Part shown: in pieces, positions 24,968 to 34,759 of the stretch
How positions within the stretch are numbered: position 1 is the first letter of the stretch
How the letters are laid out: every line of letters starts with the position of its first letter
DNA from: Salinisphaera sp. T31B1
Lineage (GTDB): Bacteria; Pseudomonadota; Gammaproteobacteria; Nevskiales; Salinisphaeraceae
Length of the DNA stretch: 64,000 nt
Assembly (NCBI RefSeq): GCF_040361275.1
Contig: NZ_APNH01000001.1
Span: forward strand, 898,501-962,500
Reading direction: 5' to 3'
Made by a program: the position numbers and the translations under genes
The notes under the pieces: generated by a model
Databases searched by the model: none
Told to the model about the DNA's origin: nothing
What the model saw: the letters and a program-made list of their open reading frames with translations, nothing else

Positions 24968-26458
24968 ATGGAACTGGCATTCGGCGGCGCGGCCGGCATC
25001 ATCGTGCTGGTCGCCTACGGCGTGCTCATGCTCGCAGTCGGGCTGATCACATACCTGCGCAATCGCAATATCCTGGAAAGCCTGGATGAATACTATCTCG
25101 GCGGTCGCGGGCTGGGCGTCATGGTGTTGTTCTTCACCTTCTTCGCGACCCAGTACAGCGGCAATACCGTCGTTGGCTACCCGCCGACGGCCTACCGGAT
25201 CGGTTACCAGTACCTCGTATCGGTGCCGTTTTTCATCTGCATCATCGCGGCCTATCTGTTCTTCGCGCCGAGGCTGTACGCACTCGGACGGCGTTTTTCG
25301 CTGCTGACACCGGTCGACTGGATCGATATCCGGTTCAAGTCCAAGGCCGTGACCATCCTGGCAGCCACGCTCATGCTCTATGCGCTGGGCAACTACCTGC
25401 TCGAACAGTTCGTGGCCATCGGCCAGGGCGTGTCGGGGCTGACCGGTGGCACCATTCCATACCAGGTCGGCGTGGTGTTCTTCATCGTGATCATGGTTGC
25501 CTACAGCTGGCTGGGAGGCATGCGTTCGGTCGCCTATACCGACACCATCCAGGGCATCGCGCTGCTGTTCGGCGTGTTCATGCTGCTCATCGGCTCGCTG
25601 ATCTATTTCGGCGGCCCGGCCGCGTCGGCCGAGGTCATGCGCGTACAGACGCCGGAGAAGCTGGGCGCGCCGGATGCCGCCGGTGTGGCGCACTGGTTCA
25701 GTCTGCTGTTGCTGGTCGGTATTGGCGCCGCGGTCTATCCGCATGCGGTCCAGCGTATCTTCTCGGCGCGTAGCGAGGCCACGCTCAAGCGTTCGTTCAT
25801 CCGCATGGCCTATATGCCGTTCATCACCGCCGGCGTGGTCTTTTTCGTCGGCATCATCGGCATCGCGGCCTTTCCGGATCTGACCACGGCCGAATCCGAA
25901 CAGCTGGTCGGGCGGATCGCCAATGCGCTGGCCAGCCGCAGCCTGGTCTTCTACTGGGCCATGGTGCTGCTGTTCGGCGGCGTGATCGCGGCCATCGTGT
26001 CCACCGCGGACTCGGTGTTGCTCACTTTTTCCTCGATCGTGTCCAATGACCTGTACGGACGCTATATCCATCCCGAAGCCAGCGAGCAACGCAAGATCCT
26101 TGTCGGCAAGCTGATCGGCCTGGTCGCGGTGGTCGTGCTGGTGATCATCGCCTGGTATCCGCCGTCCACGCTGTACCAGATCTTCGTACTCAAGTTCGAG
26201 CTGCTGATTCAGGCCGCGCCGGCGCTTATCCTGGGCCTGTACTGGAGCCGGCTCAACAGCCGGGCCCTGTTCGCGGGCATGCTGGCCGGCGCGGTACTGG
26301 CCGCGGCCATGACGTTCGCCGGCTGGCGTCCGCTGGGTGTGTTCAGTGGCCTTTGGGGGCTGCTGCTCAACCTGGTGATCTGTATCGGCGCGAGCCTGGT
26401 CATGGGCGTGGACCGCGAAGAGCACGAACGTGCCGTGGAGGTCATCGGCACCTACTGA
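24968..26458 (+). CDS. Sodium:solute symporter (SSS) family protein
   Basis: The 496-residue integral membrane protein has about 13 hydrophobic segments. DEYYLGGRGLGVMVLFFTFF and ATQYSGNTVVGYPP match the N-terminus of the SSS family, and IVSTADSVLLTFSSIVSNDL contains the conserved residues near the sodium site. The solute is unknown. The position opposite the LysR/CoA-transferase/lyase genes suggests import of the organic acid that these enzymes process. Confidence 0.9.
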   Translation: MELAFGGAAGIIVLVAYGVLMLAVGLITYLRNRNILESLDEYYLGGRGLGVMVLFFTFFATQYSGNTVVGYPPTAYRIGYQYLVSVPFFICIIAAYLFFAPRLYALGRRFSLLTPVDWIDIRFKSKAVTILAATLMLYALGNYLLEQFVAIGQGVSGLTGGTIPYQVGVVFFIVIMVAYSWLGGMRSVAYTDTIQGIALLFGVFMLLIGSLIYFGGPAASAEVMRVQTPEKLGAPDAAGVAHWFSLLLLVGIGAAVYPHAVQRIFSARSEATLKRSFIRMAYMPFITAGVVFFVGIIGIAAFPDLTTAESEQLVGRIANALASRSLVFYWAMVLLFGGVIAAIVSTADSVLLTFSSIVSNDLYGRYIHPEASEQRKILVGKLIGLVAVVVLVIIAWYPPSTLYQIFVLKFELLIQAAPALILGLYWSRLNSRALFAGMLAGAVLAAAMTFAGWRPLGVFSGLWGLLLNLVICIGASLVMGVDREEHERAVEVIGTY

Positions 26459-26858
26459 CCCGCGCCGGCGGGCCGCCTCGAGCGGCCTGCCGGCTTGCGC
26501 GTCCGACAAACCGGTCGCCCCCGAGATCGAGCGCCAGCGTTCGGTCTCGGCGCGCTGGCCGCGTGGCAATCCGTTCCACGCTCTGAATGCCCGGTGCCCG
26601 GTGCCGCAACGACCGACCTGCGCAAGCTTGGCTCTTAAGGCCTAGGCCGGGTCCCGCGGATCAATGCGAACGACCTGGCCACGTCGCTCGCCTGCGGACG
26701 GATCCTCGGTGCATCGGCTTTTCGATCGCGCGCCCCGATAGCGATTGCCGGCGTTTTCAGGCGGCTCGTCGCTAGGGCCGTGTCGCTCGCCGGTCGGGCC
26801 GGGTAAGGCAGCCAGGCGCGGCGGCGTCGTTTTCCGGCCCGGCTCCTGCGGCGCCGTG
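26459..26858. other. Intergenic region between convergent genes
   Basis: This 400-base gap follows the symporter gene and lies before the end of the convergent reductase gene. A strong hairpin sits at 26464-26494 (13-base-pair stem, loop CTCGA) without a T run; it could help end symporter transcripts. I see no gene or RNA in the rest. Confidence 0.5.
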
Positions 26859-28082
26859 TCAGTCGACGAGATCGAAGCTCACGCCGGCATGCGTCTGCAG
26901 CCGTTCGATCAAGGCGTCGCCGAAAAGCGTGGCCGGTGTCCAGAAGCCGCCAGGTACCTCGCTGCCGATATCACGCGCCAGGCAGGCGCCGGCTTCGCCC
27001 AGCATCTTGCAGGTCGAACCGTAGCCCGGGTCTCGATCACCGCGTACGCGCGCGGTCAGGCGCTCACCGTCAGCAGTGCGGCCAAACAGGCGGATATCGT
27101 AGAAGCCGTTGGCCTGGGCTTCGGGACTCGGGCCCTCGCCGGGCGCCGGCAGCACGAAACGCTCGAGCACGGCACGGGTCGGCGCCAGGGCGACGCCCAG
27201 CAGAAAGCCGCCCAGGCCGAGCGTCAGCCCGTGGGCAGCCATGCGGCCCTTGATGCCGCGGCCCATCAGCATCGCTTCGTCGTACTGGAAGTCCCTGCCG
27301 TATGCCTGCTCGGATAGCGCGTTGCTTCGCTGGACCACCCGCTCGTTGGTGGTGGCCATGATGAACGGCGCGATCCAGGCGTTGGCGGTGTCGTCGTATC
27401 GAGCCGCACGTACGCTCGGCTGGCGTACGCCGGGGTCGTAGCCTGGCGGGCAGATCGAATAGGGGTTGGCCAGTTCCCGGCGCAGGGACGGATCGCGGCG
27501 CAGCGCCTTGGCCAGGGCAGTCATGCTGGCGACCGTACCGCCGGAAAAACCGCCACGCATGGCCTTGACGCGCATCTTGACGCGGTTGCAGGGTACGCCG
27601 AAACGCTGTCCGGCTGCCTGTTGCAGAAAATGCACGCCCAGATCCGAGGGCAGCGAGTCGAAGCCGCAGCAGGGCACGATCCGGGCGCCGGTCTGGCGCG
27701 CACGGGCTTCGTAGCGTGACAGCATCTGCTTGATCCAGTGCACCTCGCCGGTCAGATCGCAGTAGTCGGTGCCGGTCTCCGTGCAGGCGGCGATCATGGG
27801 CTCGCCATAGAGCGCATAGGGGCCGACCGTGGAGACCACCGCCCGTGTCTGTTCACACAGGGCGGTGAGTGACGCCGGGTCCTGGGCATCGGCGACGATC
27901 AGATCGATATCCGGTCGTCCGATCTGGTCACGAACCCGTTCCAGCTTGGCCGGGGTGCGTCCGGCCATGGCCCAGCGGAAATCGCCATCGGCCTCGTAGC
28001 GCTGCGCCAGATAGGCACAGACCAGCTGACCGACGAAACTGGTGGCGCCGAAAATCACGATGTCGTAGCCGTTGGCGGGCAT
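26859..28082 (-). CDS. Saccharopine dehydrogenase family / trans-acting enoyl reductase-like protein
   Basis: The 407-residue product has an N-terminal Rossmann fold ([20 protein letters not shown]) and [34 protein letters not shown] and [15 protein letters not shown], which mark the group that includes mycobacterial trans-acting enoyl reductases and eukaryotic saccharopine dehydrogenase-like oxidoreductases. A short hydrophobic region ([16 protein letters not shown]) suggests membrane association. The substrate is unknown; a lipid intermediate is plausible from the family. It is divergent from ubiE, with 133 bases between the start codons. Confidence 0.8.
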   Translation of the reverse strand: MPANGYDIVIFGATSFVGQLVCAYLAQRYEADGDFRWAMAGRTPAKLERVRDQIGRPDIDLIVADAQDPASLTALCEQTRAVVSTVGPYALYGEPMIAACTETGTDYCDLTGEVHWIKQMLSRYEARARQTGARIVPCCGFDSLPSDLGVHFLQQAAGQRFGVPCNRVKMRVKAMRGGFSGGTVASMTALAKALRRDPSLRRELANPYSICPPGYDPGVRQPSVRAARYDDTANAWIAPFIMATTNERVVQRSNALSEQAYGRDFQYDEAMLMGRGIKGRMAAHGLTLGLGGFLLGVALAPTRAVLERFVLPAPGEGPSPEAQANGFYDIRLFGRTADGERLTARVRGDRDPGYGSTCKMLGEAGACLARDIGSEVPGGFWTPATLFGDALIERLQTHAGVSFDLVD

Positions 28083-28215
28083 GGCCCTCTCCGATTGCGG
28101 ATTCGATAAACCACAGCCTACGGGAAACATGGATTACGCTCGCCGTGCCGGGTCCGGCTTGGCCGGTCCGGGTGCCTCGCGTAAGCTTGCCGCAGCCCTA
28201 TTTCCCAGGTGTGCC

Positions 28216-29025
28216 ATGACCGAGCACGATCCGCAGTCCGCCCCCAACCGCAGCCAGGCCGGACCCCAAGGCGCCGCCGAGCCCGACGACAGCATCGACT
28301 TCGGCTACGAGCGCGTCGCTCGCGGCGAGAAACAGGGCCGGGTCGCCGCGGTGTTCGATTCGGTGGCCGATAACTACGACATCATGAACGATCTGATGTC
28401 GATGGGAATCCATCGCGCCTGGAAGCGTTTCACCCTCGAGCTGGCGGCGGTTCGGCCGGGCGATCGGGTGTTGGATCTGGCCGGGGGGACAGGCGATCTG
28501 GCCGCCGGTTTCGCGCGTCGGGTCGGCCCCGAAGGCCGTGTACTGCTGTCGGACATCAACGCAGCCATGCTGGCCAATGGCCGCGACCGGCTGGCCGATC
28601 GCGGCGTCGTTGGAAACGTCGATTACTGCCTCGCCAATGCCGAACGCCTGCCTTTCGCCGACAACAGTTTCGACTGCGTGACGATCGGTTTCGGTCTGCG
28701 CAACGTCACCGACAAGCCGGCCGCCCTCGCGGAGATGGCTCGTGTGACCAAGCCCGGCGGTCGCTCGCTGGTGCTGGAGTTCTCCAAGCCAGCCGTGCCC
28801 GGCCTGGATAAGCTCTATGATCTGTACTCGTTCACGGTACTGCCGTGGCTGGGCAAGAAGGTGGCCAACGACGAAGCCTCCTATCGCTATCTGGCGGAAT
28901 CGATCCGCATGCATCCGGATCAGGCCACGCTGCAGCGCATGATGGAGACGGCCGGCTTCGTTCGCTGTGGCTATCACAACCTCACCGGCGGCATCGTGGC
29001 CGTTCATCGCGGCTACGCGGCATGA
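28216..29025 (+). CDS. ubiE: Ubiquinone/menaquinone biosynthesis C-methyltransferase UbiE
   Basis: UbiE is the SAM-dependent C-methyltransferase of ubiquinone (and, where present, menaquinone) synthesis. The product has 269 residues. The SAM-binding motif is [15 protein letters not shown], followed by LSDINAAML and the UbiE signature [16 protein letters not shown]. The end, [16 protein letters not shown], matches the family closely. The N-terminal 25 residues before FGYERV are longer and more polar than usual. The start ATG at 28216 has AGGTG upstream. It overlaps ubiJ by four bases, opening the ubiE-ubiJ-ubiB operon. Confidence 0.96.
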   Translation: MTEHDPQSAPNRSQAGPQGAAEPDDSIDFGYERVARGEKQGRVAAVFDSVADNYDIMNDLMSMGIHRAWKRFTLELAAVRPGDRVLDLAGGTGDLAAGFARRVGPEGRVLLSDINAAMLANGRDRLADRGVVGNVDYCLANAERLPFADNSFDCVTIGFGLRNVTDKPAALAEMARVTKPGGRSLVLEFSKPAVPGLDKLYDLYSFTVLPWLGKKVANDEASYRYLAESIRMHPDQATLQRMMETAGFVRCGYHNLTGGIVAVHRGYAA

Positions 29026-29630
29026 ACCTGCCGAGCCCCGCCCTGGGCGCGATCGAGATCGCCCTGCACCGCTATATCGCCGCCGATGCGCGCGCTCTGG
29101 CGCGTTGCGAAGCTCTGGCCGGGCACTCGCTGGCCATCCGTCTGTCTGACCTGGGTTTCGGCCTGTGCTTCGTTGCCGAACGTCACGGGCTACAGGTGCG
29201 CACGCTGCAGGCCGATGCGGATGTAAGCCTGACTGGGCGTAGTAGTGCCTTCGGCCGAGTCCTGTTCTCCGGCGCGCGTGAGGGGTTGACCGGGGGCGGT
29301 CTGCGCATCGAGGGCGATGTCGGCATCGCTCAGCGTTTTGCCGACCTGTTTGCCGGCGTCGATTTCGATATTGCCGATATCGTGGATGCGCGTTTCGGGC
29401 CGGTGCCCGCCTATGTCGTCGGCCGCGGGCTGGCCGGCGCGCGCCGGCTGTTTGCGCGTGCTGCCCGTGAGCTGCCCGAGCAGACCGCGGAATATCTTCG
29501 TGAGGAGACCCGAGACGTGATCGGCGACTGGGAGCACGAACAATTCATGCGCCGGGTGGAGACGCTGCGCGACGACACCGAGCGCTTCGAGGCACGGCTA
29601 CGGCGTATCGAACGCGGGCGGGCGCACTGA
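29022..29630 (+). CDS. ubiJ: Ubiquinone biosynthesis accessory factor UbiJ (SCP2 domain)
   Basis: The 202-residue product lies between ubiE and ubiB, the place of ubiJ in E. coli. Residues 15-115 form an SCP2-like lipid-binding domain that can hold the hydrophobic ubiquinone precursor (for example [20 protein letters not shown]). The C-terminal 60 residues are charged and helical, likely a coiled coil ([20 protein letters not shown]). UbiJ organises the soluble Ubi complex with UbiK. The start overlaps the ubiE stop (ATGA) and its own stop overlaps the ubiB start (TGATG). Confidence 0.88.
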   Translation: MNLPSPALGAIEIALHRYIAADARALARCEALAGHSLAIRLSDLGFGLCFVAERHGLQVRTLQADADVSLTGRSSAFGRVLFSGAREGLTGGGLRIEGDVGIAQRFADLFAGVDFDIADIVDARFGPVPAYVVGRGLAGARRLFARAARELPEQTAEYLREETRDVIGDWEHEQFMRRVETLRDDTERFEARLRRIERGRAH

Positions 29631-31249
29631 TGTTCTCGCGCAGCCGCCGTCTGCTGGGGATTCTGCGCACCGTTCGCCGCTACGGGCTCGGCGAACTGAT
29701 GGGTGAGTCCGCGCCGTCCTGGCTGGTGGGCGCACCGCGTGCGTTCGATCAAGACATCAACGTCCGACTGCGGCTGGCGCTGGAATCGCTGGGGCCGGTG
29801 TTCGTGAAGTTCGGTCAGACGCTGTCCACGCGCCGCGATCTCCTGCCGCCGGGCATGGCCGAAGAGCTATCCAGGCTTCAGGACGACGTGCCGCCCTTCG
29901 AAGGCGCCGAGGCGCGGCGGCTGATCGAGGCTGCCTATGGTCACCCGCTGGACGTGTTCTTCGAATCCTTCGAGACCGAGCCCATGGCCGCGGCCTCGAT
30001 CGCCCAGGTGCATGCCGCGAGGCTGCATGCACGGGCCGGCGAACCCCAGGGCCGTGAAGTCGTGGTGAAGGTGTTGCGGCCCGACGTGCACGAGCGCATC
30101 GACCGCGATATCGCCGTGCTCTACCGGCTGGCCGGGCTGGCAGCGCGTTTTCATCCGGAGGCCAAACGCCTGCGGCCCATCGAGATCGTGGCCGAGTACG
30201 ATCGCATCATCCACGATGAGCTGGACCTGATGCGCGAGGGCGCCAACGCCAGTCAGCTCGGGCGCAACTGGGCCGGCTCGGATCTGATCATCCATCCCGA
30301 GATCCATTTCGATTACAGCACCGAAAGCGTGCTGGTCATGGAGCACATGCACGGGGTGCCGATCGACGATATCGACACGCTCAAGGCGGCCGGCGTGGAC
30401 TTCAAGGTGCTGGCCGAACGCGGCGTGGAGATCTTCTTCAAGCAGGTATTCCGCGACAACTTCTTCCATGCCGACATGCACCCCGGCAACATCTTCGTAC
30501 AGACGGACCACCCGCATCGGCCACGTTACGTGGGGCTGGATTTCGGCATTGTCGGATCGCTGACCGCCGACGATCAGCGTTATCTGGCCGAGAACTTCCT
30601 GGCATTTTTCAACCAGGATTACCGCAAGATCGCCGAGCTGCATGTCGAATCGGGCTGGATGCCCGCGGACACCAGCATCGAGGAATTCGAGGGCGCCATC
30701 CGCACGGTTTCCGAGCCGATCATGAACAAGCCGCTGGCCGAGATATCGTTCGGCCTGTTCCTCGTCCGGTTGTTCAAGATTGCGAGGCGCTATCGCTACC
30801 AGGTCCAGCCCCAGCTGGTGCTGTTGCAGAAGACCGTGCTCAATGTGGAAGGGCTGGGTCGCGATCTGTACCCCCAGCTCGATCTGTGGGCCACGGCCAA
30901 GCCCGTGCTCGAGGAGTGGATGCGCCATCGTGCGAGTCCGAAAGTCGCGGCCGAGCGCATGCGCAATCAGCTGCCTCAGATCATGGACAGCCTGCCGGGC
31001 CTTGCAACCAAGCTGGTCAAGCGGCTCGACGACGGCACCAGCCCGGCCGCACGAGAGCTCGGACACGCGCTCACCGATATCACGGCCGAACTGCGCAGTG
31101 CGCGTCGAGCGATGCGCTGGACGATGGTCGGCACCGGGCTGGTGGTGTCCGGCGTGCTGCTGGGGTTGTATGCCGGCGTTTCGGCCTGGCTGGGGGGAGC
31201 GGTCGTCGTCGCGGGGCTGGCCAGCTGGGTACGCGCCTGGCGCGGATGA
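29630..31249 (+). CDS. ubiB: Ubiquinone biosynthesis regulatory kinase-like protein UbiB
   Basis: The 539-residue member of the atypical kinase (ADCK/Coq8) family is needed for ubiquinone synthesis. The family KxGQ motif appears in FVKFGQTLSTRRDLLP, and the Ala-rich nucleotide loop in AAASIAQVHAARLH. VVVKVLRPDV carries the catalytic Lys, FHADMHPGNIFV the catalytic loop, and GLDFGIVGSL the metal-binding DFG. Two transmembrane segments close the protein (MVGTGLVVSGVLLGLYAGVS and GAVVVAGLASWVRAW). It is the third gene of the ubiE-ubiJ-ubiB operon. The next gene starts inside its stop codon (ATGA). Confidence 0.96.
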   Translation: MFSRSRRLLGILRTVRRYGLGELMGESAPSWLVGAPRAFDQDINVRLRLALESLGPVFVKFGQTLSTRRDLLPPGMAEELSRLQDDVPPFEGAEARRLIEAAYGHPLDVFFESFETEPMAAASIAQVHAARLHARAGEPQGREVVVKVLRPDVHERIDRDIAVLYRLAGLAARFHPEAKRLRPIEIVAEYDRIIHDELDLMREGANASQLGRNWAGSDLIIHPEIHFDYSTESVLVMEHMHGVPIDDIDTLKAAGVDFKVLAERGVEIFFKQVFRDNFFHADMHPGNIFVQTDHPHRPRYVGLDFGIVGSLTADDQRYLAENFLAFFNQDYRKIAELHVESGWMPADTSIEEFEGAIRTVSEPIMNKPLAEISFGLFLVRLFKIARRYRYQVQPQLVLLQKTVLNVEGLGRDLYPQLDLWATAKPVLEEWMRHRASPKVAAERMRNQLPQIMDSLPGLATKLVKRLDDGTSPAARELGHALTDITAELRSARRAMRWTMVGTGLVVSGVLLGLYAGVSAWLGGAVVVAGLASWVRAWRG

Positions 31250-31775
31250 GCCCGAACGAGGGCGTGCACGCGCGTCGCTGGCTCGCGCCCGGGTTGCGGT
31301 TGCGCCAAGCCCTGTGCTTCGACCAGGCGTTGCTGTTTGCCTGGCACGCCGAGGCGTTGCGTGCCCATATCGAGCGGTTGTGGGGATGGGACGAAGCCTG
31401 GCAGCGTCGCGATTTCGCTCGTCTGTTCGAGGCGCTGCCGCCTTGGTGGTGATCCGCGAGCAGCAGGCGTGCGGATATATCCAGATTCAGCCGCGCGCGC
31501 AGACACTGCATCTGGCCAATATCGCGCTCGCCCGAGACGAACGGGGCCAGGGCATCGGCAGCCGGCTGATCGGCTGGCTGCAGGCCACCGCAGCGGCGAC
31601 CGGCCGCGACGTGAGCCTGGCCGTGTTCCGGACCAATACGCGAGCGGCGAGCTTCTATACTCGACACGGGTTTCTACCCGAACGTACGACCCCGACCCAC
31701 GATCATCTGCGCTGGTGCCGGGCCGCAGACCGTGTCAGGCCGCTCAACGCGAGCGCAGGATATACAGCCCCTTGA
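31246..31775 (+). pseudogene. GNAT family N-acetyltransferase gene with a one-base frameshift
   Basis: The frame from the ATG at 31246 reads AFQ-like N-terminal acetyltransferase sequence (ALCFDQALLFAWHAEALRAH, RLWGWDEAWQRRDFARLF) and stops at 31452 after LPPWW. The rest of the domain continues one frame away: VIREQQACGYIQI, then LANIALARDERGQGIGSRLI (the acetyl-CoA loop) and TNTRAASFYTRHGFLPER. Adding one G in the TGGTGG at about 31444-31449 restores PPWWVIREQQ and a single protein of about 176 residues. This is either a real single-base loss or a sequencing error. The gene overlaps the end of ubiB by four bases and its 3' end overlaps ctpA on the other strand by 32 bases. Confidence 0.82.
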
Positions 31776-33069
31776 GCAGGTTGAGCGCCTCGTAGAGCGG
31801 ATAGTCGTCGGCCGCCAGGTCGTCCTCGGTACGGGCCTGTTCGGCGTCTTGCGGCGGAGCGGACTCGTTGGCCAGCGCGCCGGCAAGATCGGCTTCGGAG
31901 AACGGGGTCACGCTGCTGGCCTTGGCGGCGGTGACGTTGACGTCCTGAATACCCACATCGGGCTGGATTCCCTCGGCCTGGATCGATCGACCGCTGGGTG
32001 TGTAATAGCGTGCCGTGGTCAGCTTGAGCGCGGCACCGTTGGCCAGCGGGATGAGCGTCTGCACCGAGCCCTTGCCGAACGTACGATGGCCCATGATCAC
32101 CGCGCGGCTGTCGTCCTGCAGGGCGCCGGCCACGATTTCCGATGCCGAGGCCGAGCCTTCGTTGACCAGTACGACCATCGGCGCGCCGTAGAGCATGTCG
32201 CCGGGGTTGGCGTCGAACTGCTGATCGGTATTCGGGGCACGGCCCCGGATCGAGACGATGCCGCCGCTGTCGAGGAATGCGTCGGACACATCGACCGCTG
32301 CGCTGAGCACGCCGCCGGGGTTGTTGCGCAGATCCAGGACAATGCCGTGCAGCCCGTCGGCGCCAGCCTTGGATTGCAGCGTCTCGATTGCCTGTTTGAG
32401 CGCATCGCCGGTATTGCTCGAGAACTGCGTGATCCGTACATAGCCGTAGCCGCGATCGAGCATCCGCGACTTGACGCTTTCCACACGTACGACCGCGCGT
32501 TTGAGCGTGACCTTGAACGGTTCATCCCGGCCCTCGCGCAGGACCGTCAGCGTGATGTCGCTGCCCACATCGCCGCGCATCTTGCGCACCGCCTCGCTCA
32601 GACTCATGCCTTTGACCGCCGCGTCGTCGATTCGCACGATCAGATCGCCGGCCTGAATGCCGGCCTTTGCCGCGGGCGAGTCGTCGATGGGCGCGACCAC
32701 CCGTACGAAGCCGTTCTGCAGCTGAACTTCAATTCCGAGACCGCCGAACTTGCCGGAGGTCGAAATCGACAGCTCGCGGAACTCTTCCTTGTTGAGATAG
32801 GCCGAATGCGGATCCAGTCCGTCGAGCATGCCGCGAATCGAGTTTTCCAGCAGATTCTGATCGCTGACGTCCTCGACATAACCTTGCTTGACGCGATTGA
32901 GGATCTCGACGAACGTGCGCAGTTCGTCGAGCGGCAGACCCTGATCGCCGTCATCGGCGGGCGCCACGGAAGGCTGGCTCTGAGCCACCGCCGATGGGCC
33001 GATGGCCGCTGTCATGCCGAGGATTATGCTGCCGGCGATCAGCAGTGCGCTGCGAATTGTCGACCGCAT
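31744..33069 (-). CDS. ctpA: S41 family carboxy-terminal processing peptidase CtpA
   Basis: The 441-residue periplasmic protease has a signal peptide (MRSTIRSALLIAGSIILGMT, cleavage near AVA). A helical N-terminal part (EILNRVKQGYVEDVSDQNLL, MLDGLDPHSAYL) is followed by a PDZ domain (about 95-180, with GGLGIEVQ and AGIQAGDLIVRI). The S41 core holds the catalytic Ser in VNEGSASASEIVAGAL and Lys in GHRTFGKGSVQTL. The family trims envelope proteins, including peptidoglycan hydrolases. The start at 33069 is supported by GGGGAG upstream. The envC gene is its upstream neighbour on the same strand, a common pairing. Confidence 0.93.
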   Translation of the reverse strand: MRSTIRSALLIAGSIILGMTAAIGPSAVAQSQPSVAPADDGDQGLPLDELRTFVEILNRVKQGYVEDVSDQNLLENSIRGMLDGLDPHSAYLNKEEFRELSISTSGKFGGLGIEVQLQNGFVRVVAPIDDSPAAKAGIQAGDLIVRIDDAAVKGMSLSEAVRKMRGDVGSDITLTVLREGRDEPFKVTLKRAVVRVESVKSRMLDRGYGYVRITQFSSNTGDALKQAIETLQSKAGADGLHGIVLDLRNNPGGVLSAAVDVSDAFLDSGGIVSIRGRAPNTDQQFDANPGDMLYGAPMVVLVNEGSASASEIVAGALQDDSRAVIMGHRTFGKGSVQTLIPLANGAALKLTTARYYTPSGRSIQAEGIQPDVGIQDVNVTAAKASSVTPFSEADLAGALANESAPPQDAEQARTEDDLAADDYPLYEALNLLKGLYILRSR

Positions 33070-33296
33070 GTAATGAGAACTCCCCGCAGCCGCAACAGCG
33101 GCCAGACCACACATCGCGTGCGTCGAATAGTGTGCGGTTTACCACCGCCGGCTTGACGCTGCGAAGATACCATAAAACGTGTACGGAACAGGCGTTTGCC
33201 GATGTTGTTGCGGTCATCGGTCAATCATCCGCCTCGGTTTACGTCGCCGGTGTCGCTCCGGATGCCCCGAGCGCGCCGGCCGGTGGGCACGCGGGG

Positions 33297-34490
33297 TCAG
33301 CCGGACAGCCAGTCGGCCGGGTTGATCGGGGTCTGTCCGCGCCGGATTTCGAAATAGGTGCCGCTGCGCCGATGGCCGCCGGTGCGCCCGGCTCGTGCGA
33401 TGGTCTGGTTCCGGGTCACGGCATCGCCAACCTCTACATACGTGCTCTCGGCATGGCCGTATAGCGTGTAGTAGTTGTGCCCGTGATCGATGATCACGAT
33501 CAGGCCGTAGCGATGCATATAGCCGACATACACCACGCGTCCGCTGGCCACGCTCTTGACCGGCGTACCTTCGGGTGCCGCCAGCCATATCCCCTGCCAG
33601 CGCAGCGGGCCACCGGCCTTTCGGGAGCCGAAGCGGGCCAGCATCTTGCCGCGAACCGGCGGCGCCATCCGGCCCTTCAGGCGCGAAAAGGCGATGTCGC
33701 CGGAGGCGGGCGACGGGAGATCCGCCAGCTCTTCGGACAGCGTGCCCATCAGCTTCTCCAGGCGCGCGGCGTCGGCTCGCAGCTCCTTGAGACTGGCCGT
33801 ACGCGAAGACAGCCGCTTGTCGAGCGCGTCGATGGTCTGGCGGCGCTGGCGCTGGTTGGATTCGAGCCGGCTCAAGGTGGCGGCCCGCGCACTGCGCTGG
33901 TCTGACAGTGCCTTTTGCTGGGTTTCCAATGCCTTCTGGCGGACGATCAGATCGGCGAGCGCCTCACGCAGCGTGGCTACCTGACGGGTCTGGGCACGGG
34001 CGAAATACTCGTAGTAAACGAGCATGCGACCAAGTTTTTCCGGCGACTGGCCGGACAGCAGCAGCCGCATCTTGTCCATGCGCCCGCTGCTGTAGGCCGC
34101 ACGCACCTGAGCGCGCAGCGCGGCAAGCTGATCGGCCAGGTCCTCGCGCTCGGCGTTGCGACGTCCAGCCAGATCGTCGACACGGGCCTGGGCGCGCTTG
34201 ATGTCGCCGTCGAGCTCGCGCAGATGCTTGGATGCCGTATGGATTTCGGTCTCGGCCGCGGACAGACGATCGGCCAGGTCGCTGCGCTGGCTCTGGTCGG
34301 CGGCGATCTGTCCGCGCACGGTGTCGATCCGATCGCGCAGCGCATCGAGCTCGGCCTGGGCGCGCGCCGATCGGCTGTCGTCATCGGCGTTGGCCGTACC
34401 CGCAACCGGGCCCAGTACCACCAGGCACAGGCACAGGCGCAGCAATCGGCGGCCCATCGATCGACGGCCAGACAGGCGGGACAGGGTCAT
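33297..34490 (-). CDS. envC: Murein hydrolase activator EnvC
   Basis: The 397-residue product has a signal peptide (cleavage near ANA), a long coiled coil (about residues 40-260) and a C-terminal LytM (M23) domain. The zinc ligands are lost: the usual HxGxD segment reads LRWQGIWLAAPEG, and HxH is replaced by SGTYFEIR. This degenerate form is the mark of EnvC, which activates the amidases AmiA/AmiB at the division septum rather than cutting peptidoglycan. The ctpA gene follows after 227 bases on the same strand. No phosphoglycerate mutase gene is present at the usual upstream position. Confidence 0.9.
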   Translation of the reverse strand: MTLSRLSGRRSMGRRLLRLCLCLVVLGPVAGTANADDDSRSARAQAELDALRDRIDTVRGQIAADQSQRSDLADRLSAAETEIHTASKHLRELDGDIKRAQARVDDLAGRRNAEREDLADQLAALRAQVRAAYSSGRMDKMRLLLSGQSPEKLGRMLVYYEYFARAQTRQVATLREALADLIVRQKALETQQKALSDQRSARAATLSRLESNQRQRRQTIDALDKRLSSRTASLKELRADAARLEKLMGTLSEELADLPSPASGDIAFSRLKGRMAPPVRGKMLARFGSRKAGGPLRWQGIWLAAPEGTPVKSVASGRVVYVGYMHRYGLIVIIDHGHNYYTLYGHAESTYVEVGDAVTRNQTIARAGRTGGHRRSGTYFEIRRGQTPINPADWLSG

Positions 34491-34759
34491 AGGGCGCGAT
34501 TGTAAGCGCTTGACCGTCGTTGGACAGCGTGCGCGTGGCGACAGGCCCCGGAATTACGGGCTTTCGGGGCTCAATCGGACGCCGGCAGGCGCAGTCCGGG
34601 CGACGAAATCGGCGCGCTGCGAAAACGCGCGCCTTGCACAGCGATTCGATCACTGCGCCCCGTATGCAATAATCGCGGCCGGCGCGCGGGTGTCCTGCGT
34701 TTTTCGATCTTCTACCGACTGGGATTTGACGGCTGGCAACGGCCGATCGGACCGTTTTT

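Noticed and set aside
26464..26494. Strong hairpin after the symporter gene as an intrinsic terminator
   Set aside because: The 13-base-pair stem is convincing but no T run follows, so I did not list it as a separate terminator.
24866..26569. A 567-codon open frame on the minus strand, antisense to the sodium symporter
   Set aside because: It mirrors the symporter gene, which has clear family motifs. The translation is rich in His, Arg, Gln and Asp with no recognisable domain, as expected from the antisense of a GC-rich coding region.
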